A stretch of 64,000 bases of DNA from Adhaeribacter pallidiroseus (GCF_003340495.1 NZ_QASA01000001.1:2170001-2234000), one strand, 5' to 3'. Shown: positions 36,021-45,745, counted from the first letter of the stretch. Notes: generated by a model not told the origin, from the sequence alone. Translations and numbers: made by a program.

Positions 36021-36400
36021 TTAAAACGTTGTTCCGGTATTCTCCTCACGCGTAAACCACATTTTGCCCTGGTGCCATTCCACAATAGTTATAATAATCG
36101 GCGTGCCTAAACCAACGGACGGCTCCCCTTGTATATCGGGGCCGGCGGGCCCGGGTAAATTTATTCAATAGCGTATCGTGGTACTTGGCCGGTATGCCAA
36201 TGCCCGTATCGGCTACAGTTATTAAAACATTGTCGGGTTTTTGTTCCAGGTTAACTGTTATTTCGCCGTTGCAGGGCGTAAACTTAAGGAGTTTTAATAG
36301 GGATTGCGGATTATTCCGGACACTGCGCTGTGTTTTCTGCCACATCCTTTTGAAGGCAGCATTTAAAAAACTAAAGCCTATGGCCGTTAGATCGTAAGCG
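36021..36400 (-). pseudogene. Decayed histidine kinase fragment (HATPase domain, frameshifted)
   Basis: On the minus strand, codons upstream of 36150 read LKFTPCNGEITVNL, then VLITVADTGIGIPAKYHDTL, then NKFTRARRP, which is the N and G1 boxes of a histidine kinase ATPase. The original frame then goes astray, but the adjacent frame continues the same domain exactly: QGEPSVGLGTPIIITIVEWH, then QGKMWFTREENTGTTF and a stop at 36021-36023. The switch lies near 36130-36145. The region before LKFTP lacks a normal N box and there is no dimerisation domain, so only the tail of a kinase remains, broken by a frameshift. Confidence 0.75.
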
Positions 36401-36828
36401 AAAATAACCTGGTCCGAGCTTTTAATAAAAGCTTCTATTTAAATACTTACTGAAGGAGATAGTGTCATAAATCACAAGAAGGCGCATACTCCAGGAGCCG
36501 TTCTGAGGCATGATTTTACGAATATTAGGTAAAATCAGGTATATAAAGGCCGATAAAACCCGTGCTTATCGGGGCTTTATGGCGCTAAATACCAATTGGG
36601 CATAGTAGTTTCAGATTCTTATGTACTCTTAAAAGCCTAATGATTACTTAACGACCCACTTAACACAGTTTTTTTTAATTTTTTATAAGAAAGTAAGGCG
36701 GAGCTCCTTAATTTTAAGTTTAAATGAATGCTAGTTGCTATAATAATTGGATATACGAGTAGTGGGCGTGTTCATTTGTTTAGCTTAGCTTTTAAATTGC
36801 CGTTTATTCGTAACCCTTGGCGAATACG
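36401..36828. other. Intergenic region with small palindromes
   Basis: Contains GATTTTAC/GTAAAATC (36512-36519, 36529-36536) and a hairpin CCGATAA/TTATCGG (36550-36556, 36566-36572) flanked by AAAG/CTTT that may be a weak terminator. No gene seen; possibly remnant DNA from the decayed kinase locus. Confidence 0.45.
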
Positions 36829-36836
36829 TACATTTG
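36829..36836 (+). promoter_or_regulatory. -7 box TACATTTG before dprA
   Basis: Matches TAnnTTTG. It would start transcription near 36843, downstream of the first possible TTG start (36817), and so argues for the later TTG start at 36865. Confidence 0.4.
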
Positions 36837-36864
36837 TTTTTTAAATTTAATTTTTGCGCTGTTG

Positions 36865-37977
36865 TTGTCAGATTCATTGTTATACGAAGTGGCCCTGGGT
36901 TTGCTGCCGGGCGTAGGAGATTTGCTAACCCGGCAGTTGATTAGCTATTGCGGTTCGGCTAAAGCTGTTTTTACCACTCCCAAAGGAAAATTATTAAAAA
37001 TTCCGGGTATTGGGCCATTGTTTGTGCAAAACTTTAACCCTACGCCGGCCCTGCAACAAGCCGAAGCTACATTAAAACTGGCCGATCAGCAGCAGGTACA
37101 ATTATTATTTTATACTCATCCCCAATACCCGGCCCGTTTAAAGCAAATGGCCGATGCACCTTGTTTATTGTTTTACAAAGGCAGCGCCGACTTAAATCAT
37201 CCGAAAATAATAAGCATTGTGGGCACCCGCCAGGCAACGGATTACGGCAGACGCATTACCGAAAAAATAGTATCGGATTTAAAAAAGCACCACCCCGTTA
37301 TTGTAAGTGGCCTGGCTTACGGCATTGATATTTTTGCGCACCGGGCGGCGGTTGCAGAAGGCTTGCCTACTTTGGGTATTATGGCCAGCGGCATAGATAT
37401 AATTTACCCAGCTACGCACCGCAAAACAGCCGAAAAAATGCTCGAAAACGGCGGCTTAATCACCGAAAATACTTTTGGCACCAAACCCGATGCGCCCCGA
37501 TTCCCGGCTCGTAACCGGATTATTGCCGGCCTCGGCGATTGCACCATTATTGTGGAAGCCGCGATTAAAGGCGGTGCCCTGATAACCGCTGATATAGCGC
37601 ACAGTTATAACAAAGACGTAATGGCCGTACCTGGCCCCATTGACGGCAAAGTTTCGGAGGGCTGCAATCATTTAATTAAATCGAACAAAGCGGCGATATA
37701 TACCGAGCTCCGGGATTTAGAAGAATTGCTGAACTGGGATAACGCCTTAGCCGCACCTGTATCGAAGCCCAGCAAAGCCCCTTTGTATAATTCCGCCGAA
37801 TTTGAGCCGGAAGAATGGCAAATTATTCAGCTACTTTTATCCTCAAAAGAAGAATTAATGGATAATATTGCCTGGAAAGTGCAAGTTCCGGTAAGCCGCT
37901 TGGCTTCGGTATTATTAACCCTGGAGTTTAAAGGCGTGGTAAAATCCTTGCCGGGCAAAAAGTTTGCTTTGGTGTAA
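36865..37977 (+). CDS. dprA: DNA-processing protein DprA (Smf)
   Basis: 370 residues from TTG at 36865 (MSDSLLYEVALGLLPGVGD aligns with the normal family start; the frame is open from TTG 36817 but the extra residues are hydrophobic and lie upstream of the likely promoter). DprA loads RecA onto incoming single-stranded DNA in natural transformation. Seen: N-terminal helix-hairpin region (LPGVGDLLTRQL, IPGIGPLF), Rossmann-like core (ISIVGTRQATDYGRR, VSGLAYGIDIFAHRAA, PARNRIIAGLGDCTIIVEAA, GGALITADIAHSYNKDVMAV, GPIDGKVSEGCN) and a C-terminal winged helix (about residues 305-370). First of three plus-strand genes. Confidence 0.96.
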   Translation: MSDSLLYEVALGLLPGVGDLLTRQLISYCGSAKAVFTTPKGKLLKIPGIGPLFVQNFNPTPALQQAEATLKLADQQQVQLLFYTHPQYPARLKQMADAPCLLFYKGSADLNHPKIISIVGTRQATDYGRRITEKIVSDLKKHHPVIVSGLAYGIDIFAHRAAVAEGLPTLGIMASGIDIIYPATHRKTAEKMLENGGLITENTFGTKPDAPRFPARNRIIAGLGDCTIIVEAAIKGGALITADIAHSYNKDVMAVPGPIDGKVSEGCNHLIKSNKAAIYTELRDLEELLNWDNALAAPVSKPSKAPLYNSAEFEPEEWQIIQLLLSSKEELMDNIAWKVQVPVSRLASVLLTLEFKGVVKSLPGKKFALV

Positions 37978-38051
37978 TGAGGCTATACATTTAAACTTTT
38001 AAAAGCTTAAAAGTTTGGAAAGTTGGGTAGAATAATATTATCCTAAATAGC

Positions 38052-38090
38052 TGCCATTCAGCAGGTAACTTTTAACTACGCAGCATTCCG
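38052..38090 (+). repeat. Degenerate single end of a family A element
   Basis: TGCCATTCAGCAGGTAAC at 38052 onward, then ACTACGCAGC at 38075-38084, aligns base by base with the ends of the elements at 31165 and 47234 (TGTCATTCAGGAGGAACC, then GCTACGCAGC). No matching inverted end was found nearby. Confidence 0.5.
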
Positions 38091-38126
38091 GTTATTTTTA
38101 ATAGCAAGTTTTTTTAAATTTTACGC

Positions 38127-38966
38127 ATGCACCTGCTTTACAATTGGCACTTAATCCGGGAAGAAGACTTAATTATACCTTATAGCAACCGGGCTTTCCA
38201 GTACAACGATGGACTTTTTGATACGCTCGTAATGGAGCAAGGTAAGATCCGGTTTCTAACAGATCACTTGGCGCGAATACAGCAAGCCATGCAGGTGTTA
38301 CAGTTAATCTTACCGGAACCTTTCCGAAATGCAGAAATTTTAGCAGCTTACCTCACCCAACTGGGCGAACAGAATAATTTAAAAAATAAGTTAGTGCGGG
38401 TAAAAATACATATTTGGCGTGCGCCCGGCGGCTTGTTTACCCCGGAACAAAACGCAGCGGAATGTTTAATTTCGGCACAAGCCCAGAACCCAGTGGCCGT
38501 GGTTATTGCGCAAGCTGGTTTTGCTACTACCGTTCAAAATAACTTTTCAGCGGTATCTTTTTTTAAAGGGCCTTTTGCCACTAAATACGTGCTGGCCAGT
38601 CTCGAAAAAAAACAAAGAATGCTGGACGAACTTATTTTGTTGGATGCGCAAGGCCATGTTTCGGAAGCTTTAGTCGCCAATGTTTTCTGGGTGAAAAGCC
38701 AGGTTATATTTACTCCCGCGCTCCAAACCGGCTGCATTGCGGGTATAACCCGGAAAAATATACTGCGCCTCGCCGCTGATCAAGAAATAGAGGTACAAGA
38801 AGGCTTTTATGCGGCCACGGATTTAGAAGCGGCGGAAGTTGTTTTTACTTCTAATGTAACGGGTTTGCGCCCGATAGCCGCTATGGGTTCAAAAAAGTTT
38901 ATGCTGGATCATGAATTAATAACCAGGCTACAGGCAGTTCTTTTCCCGGCCACCAATCCCTCCTGA
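38127..38966 (+). CDS. Class IV PLP-dependent aminotransferase (BCAT / aminodeoxychorismate lyase-like)
   Basis: 279 residues, normal for the fold-type IV family. Signs: N-terminal NRAFQYNDGLFDTLVM and HLARIQQAMQVL, the PLP lysine in PFATKYVLASL (about residue 155), the ELILLDAQGHVSEALVANVF phosphate-binding block and TGCIAGITRKNIL, then VVFTSNVTGLRPIA. The family includes branched-chain aminotransferases, D-amino acid aminotransferase and 4-amino-4-deoxychorismate lyase (PabC); the short form and lack of ilv or fol neighbours leave the choice open, with PabC-like being my preference. Confidence 0.9.
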   Translation: MHLLYNWHLIREEDLIIPYSNRAFQYNDGLFDTLVMEQGKIRFLTDHLARIQQAMQVLQLILPEPFRNAEILAAYLTQLGEQNNLKNKLVRVKIHIWRAPGGLFTPEQNAAECLISAQAQNPVAVVIAQAGFATTVQNNFSAVSFFKGPFATKYVLASLEKKQRMLDELILLDAQGHVSEALVANVFWVKSQVIFTPALQTGCIAGITRKNILRLAADQEIEVQEGFYAATDLEAAEVVFTSNVTGLRPIAAMGSKKFMLDHELITRLQAVLFPATNPS

Positions 38967-39009
38967 TTGGTCTGTTTGCCCGATAGTACTTATTTCCCGC
39001 GGAAACTGG

Positions 39010-39017
39010 TACCTTTG
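39010..39017 (+). promoter_or_regulatory. -7 box TACCTTTG before the RlmI-like gene
   Basis: Perfect TAnnTTTG, 31 bases before the ATG. The nearest upstream TTG (38976-38978) is 31 bases away, longer than usual, so the -33 part is doubtful. Confidence 0.4.
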
Positions 39018-39048
39018 CGGTTTATTCATACAAGCAATTTTTAGCAAC

Positions 39049-40236
39049 ATGACCGATCGGATTCAGATTATTTTACACGCCGGTAAAGAACAATCTCTCA
39101 AAAGATTTCACCCTTGGGTATTTTCGGGAGCCATAAAAAAAATGACCGGCGTACCCCAGGATGGCGATACGGTGGAAGTGTATTCGAGCCGGAACGAGTT
39201 TCTGGGCGTGGGTCATTACCAAAAAGGTTCGATTACGGTCCGGGTTATTTCTTTTGAACCTACTCTAACGGACGCTACTTTCTGGCGCCGGAAAATACAG
39301 CAAGCGTATAATTACCGGCAAGTTTTAGGGTTTATAGATAACCCACACACGAACGTGTACCGCCTGGTTTTTGCCGAAGGCGATGGTTTACCCGGGTTAA
39401 TTATTGATGTGTACGGCGATACCGCGGTCATGCAAGCCCACAGTTTGGGCATATACCGGGCCCTGGCGCTTATCGCGCAAGCATTACAGGAGGTGTACGG
39501 CCAAAGCTTAAAAAACATTTACGATAAAAGTGCCGAAACGCTGCACTTACAAGATACTGGAGCGCCGCTCAACAGCTATTTGCTCGGCAGCGGCGAAGAA
39601 GCCCGCATAGTAACCGAAAATGCGAATTCTTTCTTCGTAGACTGGATTACCGGCCAGAAAACCGGCTTTTTTATTGACCAACGGGAGAACCGGCAATTAC
39701 TGGCTACTTACGCCGCAGGCAAATCGGTACTGAATACTTTTTGTTATACCGGCGGTTTTTCGGTGTACGCTCTAAATGCGGGGGCTACCCTGGTGCATTC
39801 CGTAGATAGCTCCAAAAAAGCCATTGAACTCACCGACCGCAATGCCGCTTTAAATCACGCCGGTGCCCGCCACGCTTCTTTTGCGGTAGATACGTTTAGT
39901 TTTTTTAAAAATCAACCGCAGCCCTACGATATTATCATCCTGGACCCGCCCGCTTTCGCCAAGCACCACAACGTGCGCCACAATGCGGTTATGGGTTACA
40001 AACGCCTGAATGCCGAAGCCTTAAAGCAAATTAAACCCGGTGGCATTCTGTTTACTTTTTCCTGTTCCCAGGCCGTTGACCGATATTTATTTAATAATAC
40101 CATTATGGCCGCCGCCATTGAAGCCGGCCGCAATATTAAAATCATGCACCACCTCTCCCAGCCCGCCGACCACCCGGTTTCTATGTATCATCCCGAAGGA
40201 GAATACCTGAAAGGGTTGGTTTTGTTTGTGGAGTAG
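39049..40236 (+). CDS. Class I rRNA large-subunit methyltransferase, RlmI-like
   Basis: 395 residues. N-terminal PUA domain (about residues 3-80, with HPWVFSGAIKKM and GHYQKGSITVRV), a middle RNA-binding region (VYRLVFAEGDGLPGLIID), and the C-terminal Rossmann methyltransferase domain with the TGQKTGFFIDQRENR block, SAM motif SVLNTFCYTGGFSVYAL, acidic residue in VHSVDSS and the catalytic-type LDPPAFAKHH (about residues 298-307). It should make 5-methylcytosine in 23S rRNA; exact site inferred from family only. It ends the dprA-led group of plus-strand genes. Confidence 0.94.
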   Translation: MTDRIQIILHAGKEQSLKRFHPWVFSGAIKKMTGVPQDGDTVEVYSSRNEFLGVGHYQKGSITVRVISFEPTLTDATFWRRKIQQAYNYRQVLGFIDNPHTNVYRLVFAEGDGLPGLIIDVYGDTAVMQAHSLGIYRALALIAQALQEVYGQSLKNIYDKSAETLHLQDTGAPLNSYLLGSGEEARIVTENANSFFVDWITGQKTGFFIDQRENRQLLATYAAGKSVLNTFCYTGGFSVYALNAGATLVHSVDSSKKAIELTDRNAALNHAGARHASFAVDTFSFFKNQPQPYDIIILDPPAFAKHHNVRHNAVMGYKRLNAEALKQIKPGGILFTFSCSQAVDRYLFNNTIMAAAIEAGRNIKIMHHLSQPADHPVSMYHPEGEYLKGLVLFVE

Positions 40237-40984
40237 TTGCATCTGGTAGACTCCTGTAGTTAGTAGTTTTTTTAAAAGTGTTTCCTGGCCTTACTGGCTG
40301 ATCTTCGGGTCCTTATTAAGGCTCCCTGTTCAGGTACTATTTAACTGGTTAGCTACACGTTTGCCGGCACCGGCAACCCCTCCACCTTCCGGGCACCTCC
40401 CCTAAAAACAGGGAAGGTGATGCCAGCATAGCTTCTTACTTTCTTTTTTCGCTCGCTAATAGGTTTACTTTCCACCCGAAAGAATGTATTATGCCATAAG
40501 TCCGTTTAACTTTCTTAATGAATATGTTTAGGTGAGATTAATTCGTGTAATGGGGTTGTTATTTGTAAAAACTTTCGTTTCGGATAGGAAAGCTTTTTTA
40601 AAAATTAATGCTCAATAATCTTACATCTTTGTAGATAAATTTTCCTACTGATTTTAACAACTCTTAATTATTAAAAGCCGAAACCAAAAGTAAACGATAC
40701 TATTTTGGCAGTGGAGGGCATCGTGTGTTTCCTTGCTCAGCTTAGCATTTCTGTAGCAGCAAAAAAGGAAAATAGAAGCTATAGCCGCATCTCCTCCCCT
40801 GTTTTTAGGGGAGGTGCCCTTTAGGGCGGTGGGGTGAAACAGGAATTGCTCCAAAGATCTACTTATAAAGCCAGGAAACTCTTTGCGCTAGCTACTGTTT
40901 CCAAATCAGTAAAGAGCATTAAAAAAGCGATCATGAAAGATTCTCATCATTGCTTTTTTTAATTATTAAACAACGAGCAACGCC
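40237..40984. other. Large intergenic region with a family B inverted-repeat element
   Basis: 748 bases between convergent genes. 40376-40838 is the family B element. Near 40970 the motif AACAACGAGCAAC recurs (also near 22897). The 66-codon minus-strand frame inside (40654-40854) spans the repeat and is not a gene. Confidence 0.6.
40376..40838. repeat. Family B element (463 bp) with ~62-bp inverted ends
   Basis: Left end 40376-40438 and right end 40775-40838 are inverse copies, about 80% alike, each containing its own hairpin with CACCTCCCCT and AGGGGAGGTG (clean 10-bp stem at 40793-40815; one mismatch on the left). Interior is non-coding. The form is that of a miniature inverted-repeat element or a paired REP element. 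Confidence 0.6.
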
Positions 40985-43900
40985 TTATTTATGTTTGTTG
41001 GCAGGAATAATAATGGTGAACCGGCTGCCCTGGCCAGGTTCCGAATCGATATTCATGCTGCCATCTACCAGTACCAGGCGGTTCCGGATGCTGCTCAGGC
41101 CTAGACCGCCCAGGCCTACTTTTTGTACCTCAAAACCTTCGCCGTTATCTTCTACACGCAATACTAATTTCGACTTTTGTTTTACCACCTGAATATTGGC
41201 TTCGGTAGCCTGCGCGTGTTTTAAGATGTTGTTAAGTAATTCTTGGCTTATTCGGAACAAGGCCGTTTCCAGAACATCATCGAGCCGTTCTTTTAAACCG
41301 ATTACCTCGCATTGCACCTGCAGTTTAGAAGAAGATACGCGTTTACAAATTTCGCCCAAGGCAGCTTCCAAACCAAAATCCCGAAGGATAGATGGCATTA
41401 ATTCAAAAGAAAGTTGCCGGGTTTCCTTAATCGCATCGTCGAGCAAATCATCTACTACGCGTTTTAATTCTTTATTATGGGCGCTTTCTAATTGTAAATC
41501 TGCTATTTTTAATTTGGTGGCATATAGCAATTGGCCCAGCCCGTTGTGCAACGATTCCGAAATCCGTTTCCGTTCGGTTTCCTGCGTTTCCAGAATGGCA
41601 TTTAAAACAGCTTTCTGTTGGTGCAAACGTAAGTTTATGCGTTCATCTTCCAGGCGTTTGCGCTCGGTAATGTCATGAATAGTACTTAGGCCGCCAATTA
41701 CCTCGCCTTTATCGTTAAACAGCGGAATGGTGCTGGTTTCGAAATAGCCCTCGCGCAAACCATACGGATGATCGTGCAAAACGGTTTTTTCGCCATTTAA
41801 AGCCTTGTGAATAGCCCTACCCTCATCATTAAAGTGGTATTCCGGGAATAAATCAAAAATGTTTTTACCAATTACTTCTTCTTTTAAAATGCCGTTGAGC
41901 ACTTCCATCATCATATTCCAGGAAGTAATGCAGGCGTTTTTATCAAAGGCCACAATGCCGTCGATGCTGTTGTCGAGCAAATTTTCCGAAAATTCTTTTT
42001 CGGATTTTAGTTGCTGCTCCCACATAATACTCTCGGTTACATCCTGGGCAATCCCTACAACCTGCCGCGACTGGTTATTTTCGTCGTGCAAGAAAACCAT
42101 AGCCCGGTCGCGAAACCACCGGATTTCTCCGGCGGCATCTATTACCCGGTAAAAGATTTCTTTGATTTCTTTTCCGACCAGCGAATGGAAATTTTTAAAA
42201 AAATCCTGCACCTGCGGTAAATCTTCGGGATGCACCAATCTAAAAAGCGAAAATTCGCTGGTATCCAGAAAGGTGTTAGGATCATAGCCCAACATTTCGG
42301 CTAAATTGCGGTTTAAAAACACGTTGTTGTTTTGGGCCAGGTCATACACGTAAATAAAGTCGGGCGAAGTTTCGGTTATTTGCCGGATAAAGTGGCGGTT
42401 TTCTTCCAGCTCCTGTATCAGCACTTTTTGCTCATGAATATCGGTAGCAGTACCAATCCAAAGCGTTATTGCACCTTCTTCATTTTTAATGGGCACGGCG
42501 TAATTTAAGTGCCAGCGGTAAGTGTTATCGTGGCGGCACAGCAGCGTTTCTACCCGGTACGTTTCGCCGGTTTGCAATGACTTGCGGTAGGCACTGATTA
42601 CTTGCTCCCGGTAATCCGGGTGAAGGGCCTGGGTCCAGCCCCAGCCAATGGATTGTTCCAGGGTAAGGCCGGTATATTGGTGCCAGTTTTGGTTGTAAGA
42701 ATTAGCATAACCATCGGGTAAGGTGGTCCAGGTGGGCAACGGTATAGCTTCGGAGAGTAACCGGAACCGTTCGGCACTTTCGCGGATTTCGTCGGCTTGT
42801 TGCACTAATTGGTGCTCGGCCTGTTTGCGCTCTGTAATGTTTTCGAGGGTTAACACCAAACCATCGTTTAATTTTACCGCTATCAAATGAAACCAGTACG
42901 TGTGGCCTTCGTGGTCTTGCTCTACTTCCAGTTCCAGTGGTTGTTGGGTTTCTACTATCTGCACCAATCTATCAAACAGTTCGATCCGCAACATTCCCGG
43001 AAACTCCCGCCGGAAACGTTTACCGATTACCTCTGCTTCGGGCCGGTTTAAAAATTCCTGGGCTTTGGCATTGACCATCGTCCATTCAAAATCTACGATG
43101 TGGTCGCTGCTCCCGCGTACGGCTTTAAAGACCTGAATCATGCTCATCGAAGAATCCAGAATGCCGGTTTGCAGCAAATGCAGGTTTTTCAGTTCGTTTA
43201 TTTTTACAAAAAGAATAATGGCCCCGTCTATTTTACCGGTTTGGGTAATGTAAGGCAGAATGCGCATTTGGTACCAAATGCCTTCTTTATCCTGCACTTC
43301 TTTTTCGATGGTAGCGGGGCTGGCAATTACCCGCCGGATATCTTCTACCAGGCCATCGTATTTCAGGTTATTCGAAATTTGGTAAATGGAGCGCCCGATA
43401 TCGCTTTCGATGAGGTTAATCTGTTGGGTAGCCGCCGGCGTGTATTTCCGGATTTCAAGGTTTAAATCCACGAAAATCTGGCTGATGTTGGTGCTCCGGA
43501 AGTAATTATTCAGATCGTCGTCGAGCTCCATGAGTACTTTAATTTTGTACTGGTGCTCGGCGTTAATGGTGTGCAGTTCTTCGTTTAACGATTGCAGTTC
43601 TTCGTTGGTGCTTTGCAGCTCTTCGTTCGAGGAGAGCAGCTCTTCGTTGGTGCTTTGCAGTTCTTCGTTGGCCGTTTCGAGTTCTTCTACTACCAGTTGC
43701 AAATCTTCTTTGGTGTGCTGCAATTCCATTTCCAGTTCAGAAACGCGGCCTTCGTTTTCCTGTTCGTACCAATAGCGCTCCGGATCCTCAATGGTTAAGG
43801 GTTCCGATTTTTCTTCGCTCAGCAGCACCAGTACAAATTTTTGCTGCAGCCTTTTGTCATCCAGATAGGGTTTAATGACTACATCCAGCCGGCGCAGCAA

Positions 43901-45745
43901 ACCCTTATCGCGCACCTGTACCCCTTTCATACTTATTTTTTCTTTATCCCGTACCGCTTTCCGCAGCAGCGTACCCAGATTCAGGGCCAGGTCGGGGGGC
44001 ACCATTTTGAGCAAGTTCATGGTCAGGGCCTTATCGGGTAGTGTCAGGTATTTATTATAGTCGCCGGCCCCGTGAATCACGTCAAAGTTCTGGTTAACGT
44101 ACACGGCGGCGTACCCGAGTTCTTCCAGAATGGTTTCGTTCAGCGTCTCGGCTACCAAGTGGGTAAGCGCAACTTTGGGGCTTAGCTCGCGGCTATGCCG
44201 GGGAAAGTCGAGCTGGTAATTACTGCGGCCCACGCTAGTCGAAAAATTTTCGAGCCCCAAAGGGCGCGCTGGTTCTACGTTGCGGAATATTTTCCATTTT
44301 TTATTTACCTCCACAAAATTTTTCAGGTCGCCCACACTCTCGCTGGAACCTAAAAACAGGTAGCCGCCTTCTTGCAGAGCATAATGAAACTTGGTAATTA
44401 TTTTTTTTTGCAACTGGGGGTTTAGGTAGATAAGCATGTTGCGGCAGCTCACCAAATCCATTTTACTGAAGGGCGGGTCGCTAATGATATTGTGGTGCGA
44501 AAAAATAACCATTTTCCGGATTACCTGGCACACCCGGAACTTGCCGTCTTCTTTCACGAAATGCTGCAAAAGCCTATCCTCCGATAGTTCGGTTAAAACA
44601 TTATAGGGGTATAAACCACGGCCGGCAAATTCCAGGGCTTCGCGGTCAATGTCGGAGGCAAATATTTTAACTTCTATTTCGGATTTAACTTTTTCCAGGT
44701 ATTCGCGCGCCAGAATGGCCAGCGAGTAAGCTTCTTCGCCGGTAGAACAGCCGGCCACCCACACGCGCAATTGCTCTTTGGCGCTTTTTCCTTCTACCAA
44801 ATTAGGAATTGCCTTGCGCTGGATTACTTCGAAAGCCTCTTCGTCGCGAAAAAATTTAGTTACCCCAATTAAAAATTCTTTACTGATGGTTTCTATTTCT
44901 TCGGGGTGCAGTTGTAAATAGTCTAAATAATTGGTAAGGCTGTTGAGGTTAGTAATAGCCATGCGCCGCGATATGCGCCGGATAATGGTCGGCCGCTTGT
45001 AATTTAAAAAATCCAGGCCGGTACGGTCGTGTACCAGGCTTAAAATCTGGTTTAACGTTTCTTCGTGCTGGTTATCAATAAATGCAGTTACTTGCTGGGT
45101 GAGGGGCGCTATTTTTACGTGATTAAAAATTTCGTCGGGCATGAGCTCGGGCGGCAAAACAAAATCGGTGTAGCCCGATTGGATCGCATGGCGCGGCATG
45201 CCGTCGTACTTGGCAGTTTCGGGGTCTTGCACCAGTACCAGGCCGCCGGCTTTTTTTATTGCCACTATTCCTCCGGAGCCGTCGTTGCCGATACCGGATA
45301 AAATAATACCGATGGCTTTTTTACCTTTATCAACGGCCAGCGATTTAAAAAAAGTATCAATACTGTACGGGATCGCTGGTTCGGCCGGCCGAGCTGCGAG
45401 GTGCAAAATATTATCCTGGATGGTAACCTGTTTATCAGAAGGCATAATGTACACCTGGTTTACTCCCACGGGCATACCGTCCTGCGCTTCCTGAATTTTT
45501 AATACTGATTCGCGGGCCAGAATTTCGGCTAATAAGCTGCGGTGGTCCGGCGACATGTGCTGCACCACCACGTACGACACACTATCGGGGGGGATATGTT
45601 CGAATAAAACGTGCAGCGCCTGCAAGCCGCCCGCCGAGGCACCAATGCCAATCACGTACGGCTCGTTATGATTAACCTCGCGCGTAGCACCAGCGGCTTC
45701 TTCCGGAATATTTTCTTCGGCATTATTATCTTTGTCAGAAGTCAT
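40985..45745 (-). CDS. CheB-CheR-PAS-histidine kinase fusion protein
   Basis: 1,586 residues. Order: CheB methylesterase (about 30-215; catalytic Ser in GASAGG, His in VVQHMSPDH, Asp in GIGNDGSGG); CheR methyltransferase (about 225-495; RISRRMAITN, WVAGCSTGEEAYSLAIL, DLVSCRNMLIYL); a coiled coil (about 661-738) with repeated SNEELQSTNEEL units; five PAS domains (start about 742, 855, 992, 1112, 1252, the last before an HDITERK motif); a HisKA_3 dimerisation domain with the phospho-His in SESLHNGLGQLL (about 1400) and HATPase (about 1490-1583, DNGEGFE, GLGGLGLSSI). It lacks a receiver domain and no response regulator is nearby, so its output partner is elsewhere. No Tsr-like receptor is near, so the CheB/CheR parts may modify something other than chemoreceptors. 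Confidence 0.94.
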   Translation of the reverse strand: MTSDKDNNAEENIPEEAAGATREVNHNEPYVIGIGASAGGLQALHVLFEHIPPDSVSYVVVQHMSPDHRSLLAEILARESVLKIQEAQDGMPVGVNQVYIMPSDKQVTIQDNILHLAARPAEPAIPYSIDTFFKSLAVDKGKKAIGIILSGIGNDGSGGIVAIKKAGGLVLVQDPETAKYDGMPRHAIQSGYTDFVLPPELMPDEIFNHVKIAPLTQQVTAFIDNQHEETLNQILSLVHDRTGLDFLNYKRPTIIRRISRRMAITNLNSLTNYLDYLQLHPEEIETISKEFLIGVTKFFRDEEAFEVIQRKAIPNLVEGKSAKEQLRVWVAGCSTGEEAYSLAILAREYLEKVKSEIEVKIFASDIDREALEFAGRGLYPYNVLTELSEDRLLQHFVKEDGKFRVCQVIRKMVIFSHHNIISDPPFSKMDLVSCRNMLIYLNPQLQKKIITKFHYALQEGGYLFLGSSESVGDLKNFVEVNKKWKIFRNVEPARPLGLENFSTSVGRSNYQLDFPRHSRELSPKVALTHLVAETLNETILEELGYAAVYVNQNFDVIHGAGDYNKYLTLPDKALTMNLLKMVPPDLALNLGTLLRKAVRDKEKISMKGVQVRDKGLLRRLDVVIKPYLDDKRLQQKFVLVLLSEEKSEPLTIEDPERYWYEQENEGRVSELEMELQHTKEDLQLVVEELETANEELQSTNEELLSSNEELQSTNEELQSLNEELHTINAEHQYKIKVLMELDDDLNNYFRSTNISQIFVDLNLEIRKYTPAATQQINLIESDIGRSIYQISNNLKYDGLVEDIRRVIASPATIEKEVQDKEGIWYQMRILPYITQTGKIDGAIILFVKINELKNLHLLQTGILDSSMSMIQVFKAVRGSSDHIVDFEWTMVNAKAQEFLNRPEAEVIGKRFRREFPGMLRIELFDRLVQIVETQQPLELEVEQDHEGHTYWFHLIAVKLNDGLVLTLENITERKQAEHQLVQQADEIRESAERFRLLSEAIPLPTWTTLPDGYANSYNQNWHQYTGLTLEQSIGWGWTQALHPDYREQVISAYRKSLQTGETYRVETLLCRHDNTYRWHLNYAVPIKNEEGAITLWIGTATDIHEQKVLIQELEENRHFIRQITETSPDFIYVYDLAQNNNVFLNRNLAEMLGYDPNTFLDTSEFSLFRLVHPEDLPQVQDFFKNFHSLVGKEIKEIFYRVIDAAGEIRWFRDRAMVFLHDENNQSRQVVGIAQDVTESIMWEQQLKSEKEFSENLLDNSIDGIVAFDKNACITSWNMMMEVLNGILKEEVIGKNIFDLFPEYHFNDEGRAIHKALNGEKTVLHDHPYGLREGYFETSTIPLFNDKGEVIGGLSTIHDITERKRLEDERINLRLHQQKAVLNAILETQETERKRISESLHNGLGQLLYATKLKIADLQLESAHNKELKRVVDDLLDDAIKETRQLSFELMPSILRDFGLEAALGEICKRVSSSKLQVQCEVIGLKERLDDVLETALFRISQELLNNILKHAQATEANIQVVKQKSKLVLRVEDNGEGFEVQKVGLGGLGLSSIRNRLVLVDGSMNIDSEPGQGSRFTIIIPANKHK
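43530..43775 (-). repeat. Heptad-type repeat coding the signalling coiled coil
   Basis: Tandem near-identical ~21-base units code NEELQSTNEELLSSNEEL and similar, forming the coiled coil between the CheR and PAS parts of the fusion. The repeat is the source of spurious Ser/Phe-rich frames on the plus strand. Confidence 0.85.

Noticed and set aside
40654-40854. 66-codon minus-strand frame
   Set aside because: It spans the right end of the family B repeat, with no protein-like features.
43530-43798. Ser/Phe-rich plus-strand frames in the CheB-CheR-kinase gene
   Set aside because: They are complements of the repeated coiled-coil codons (GAA, GAG, CAG) and not genes.
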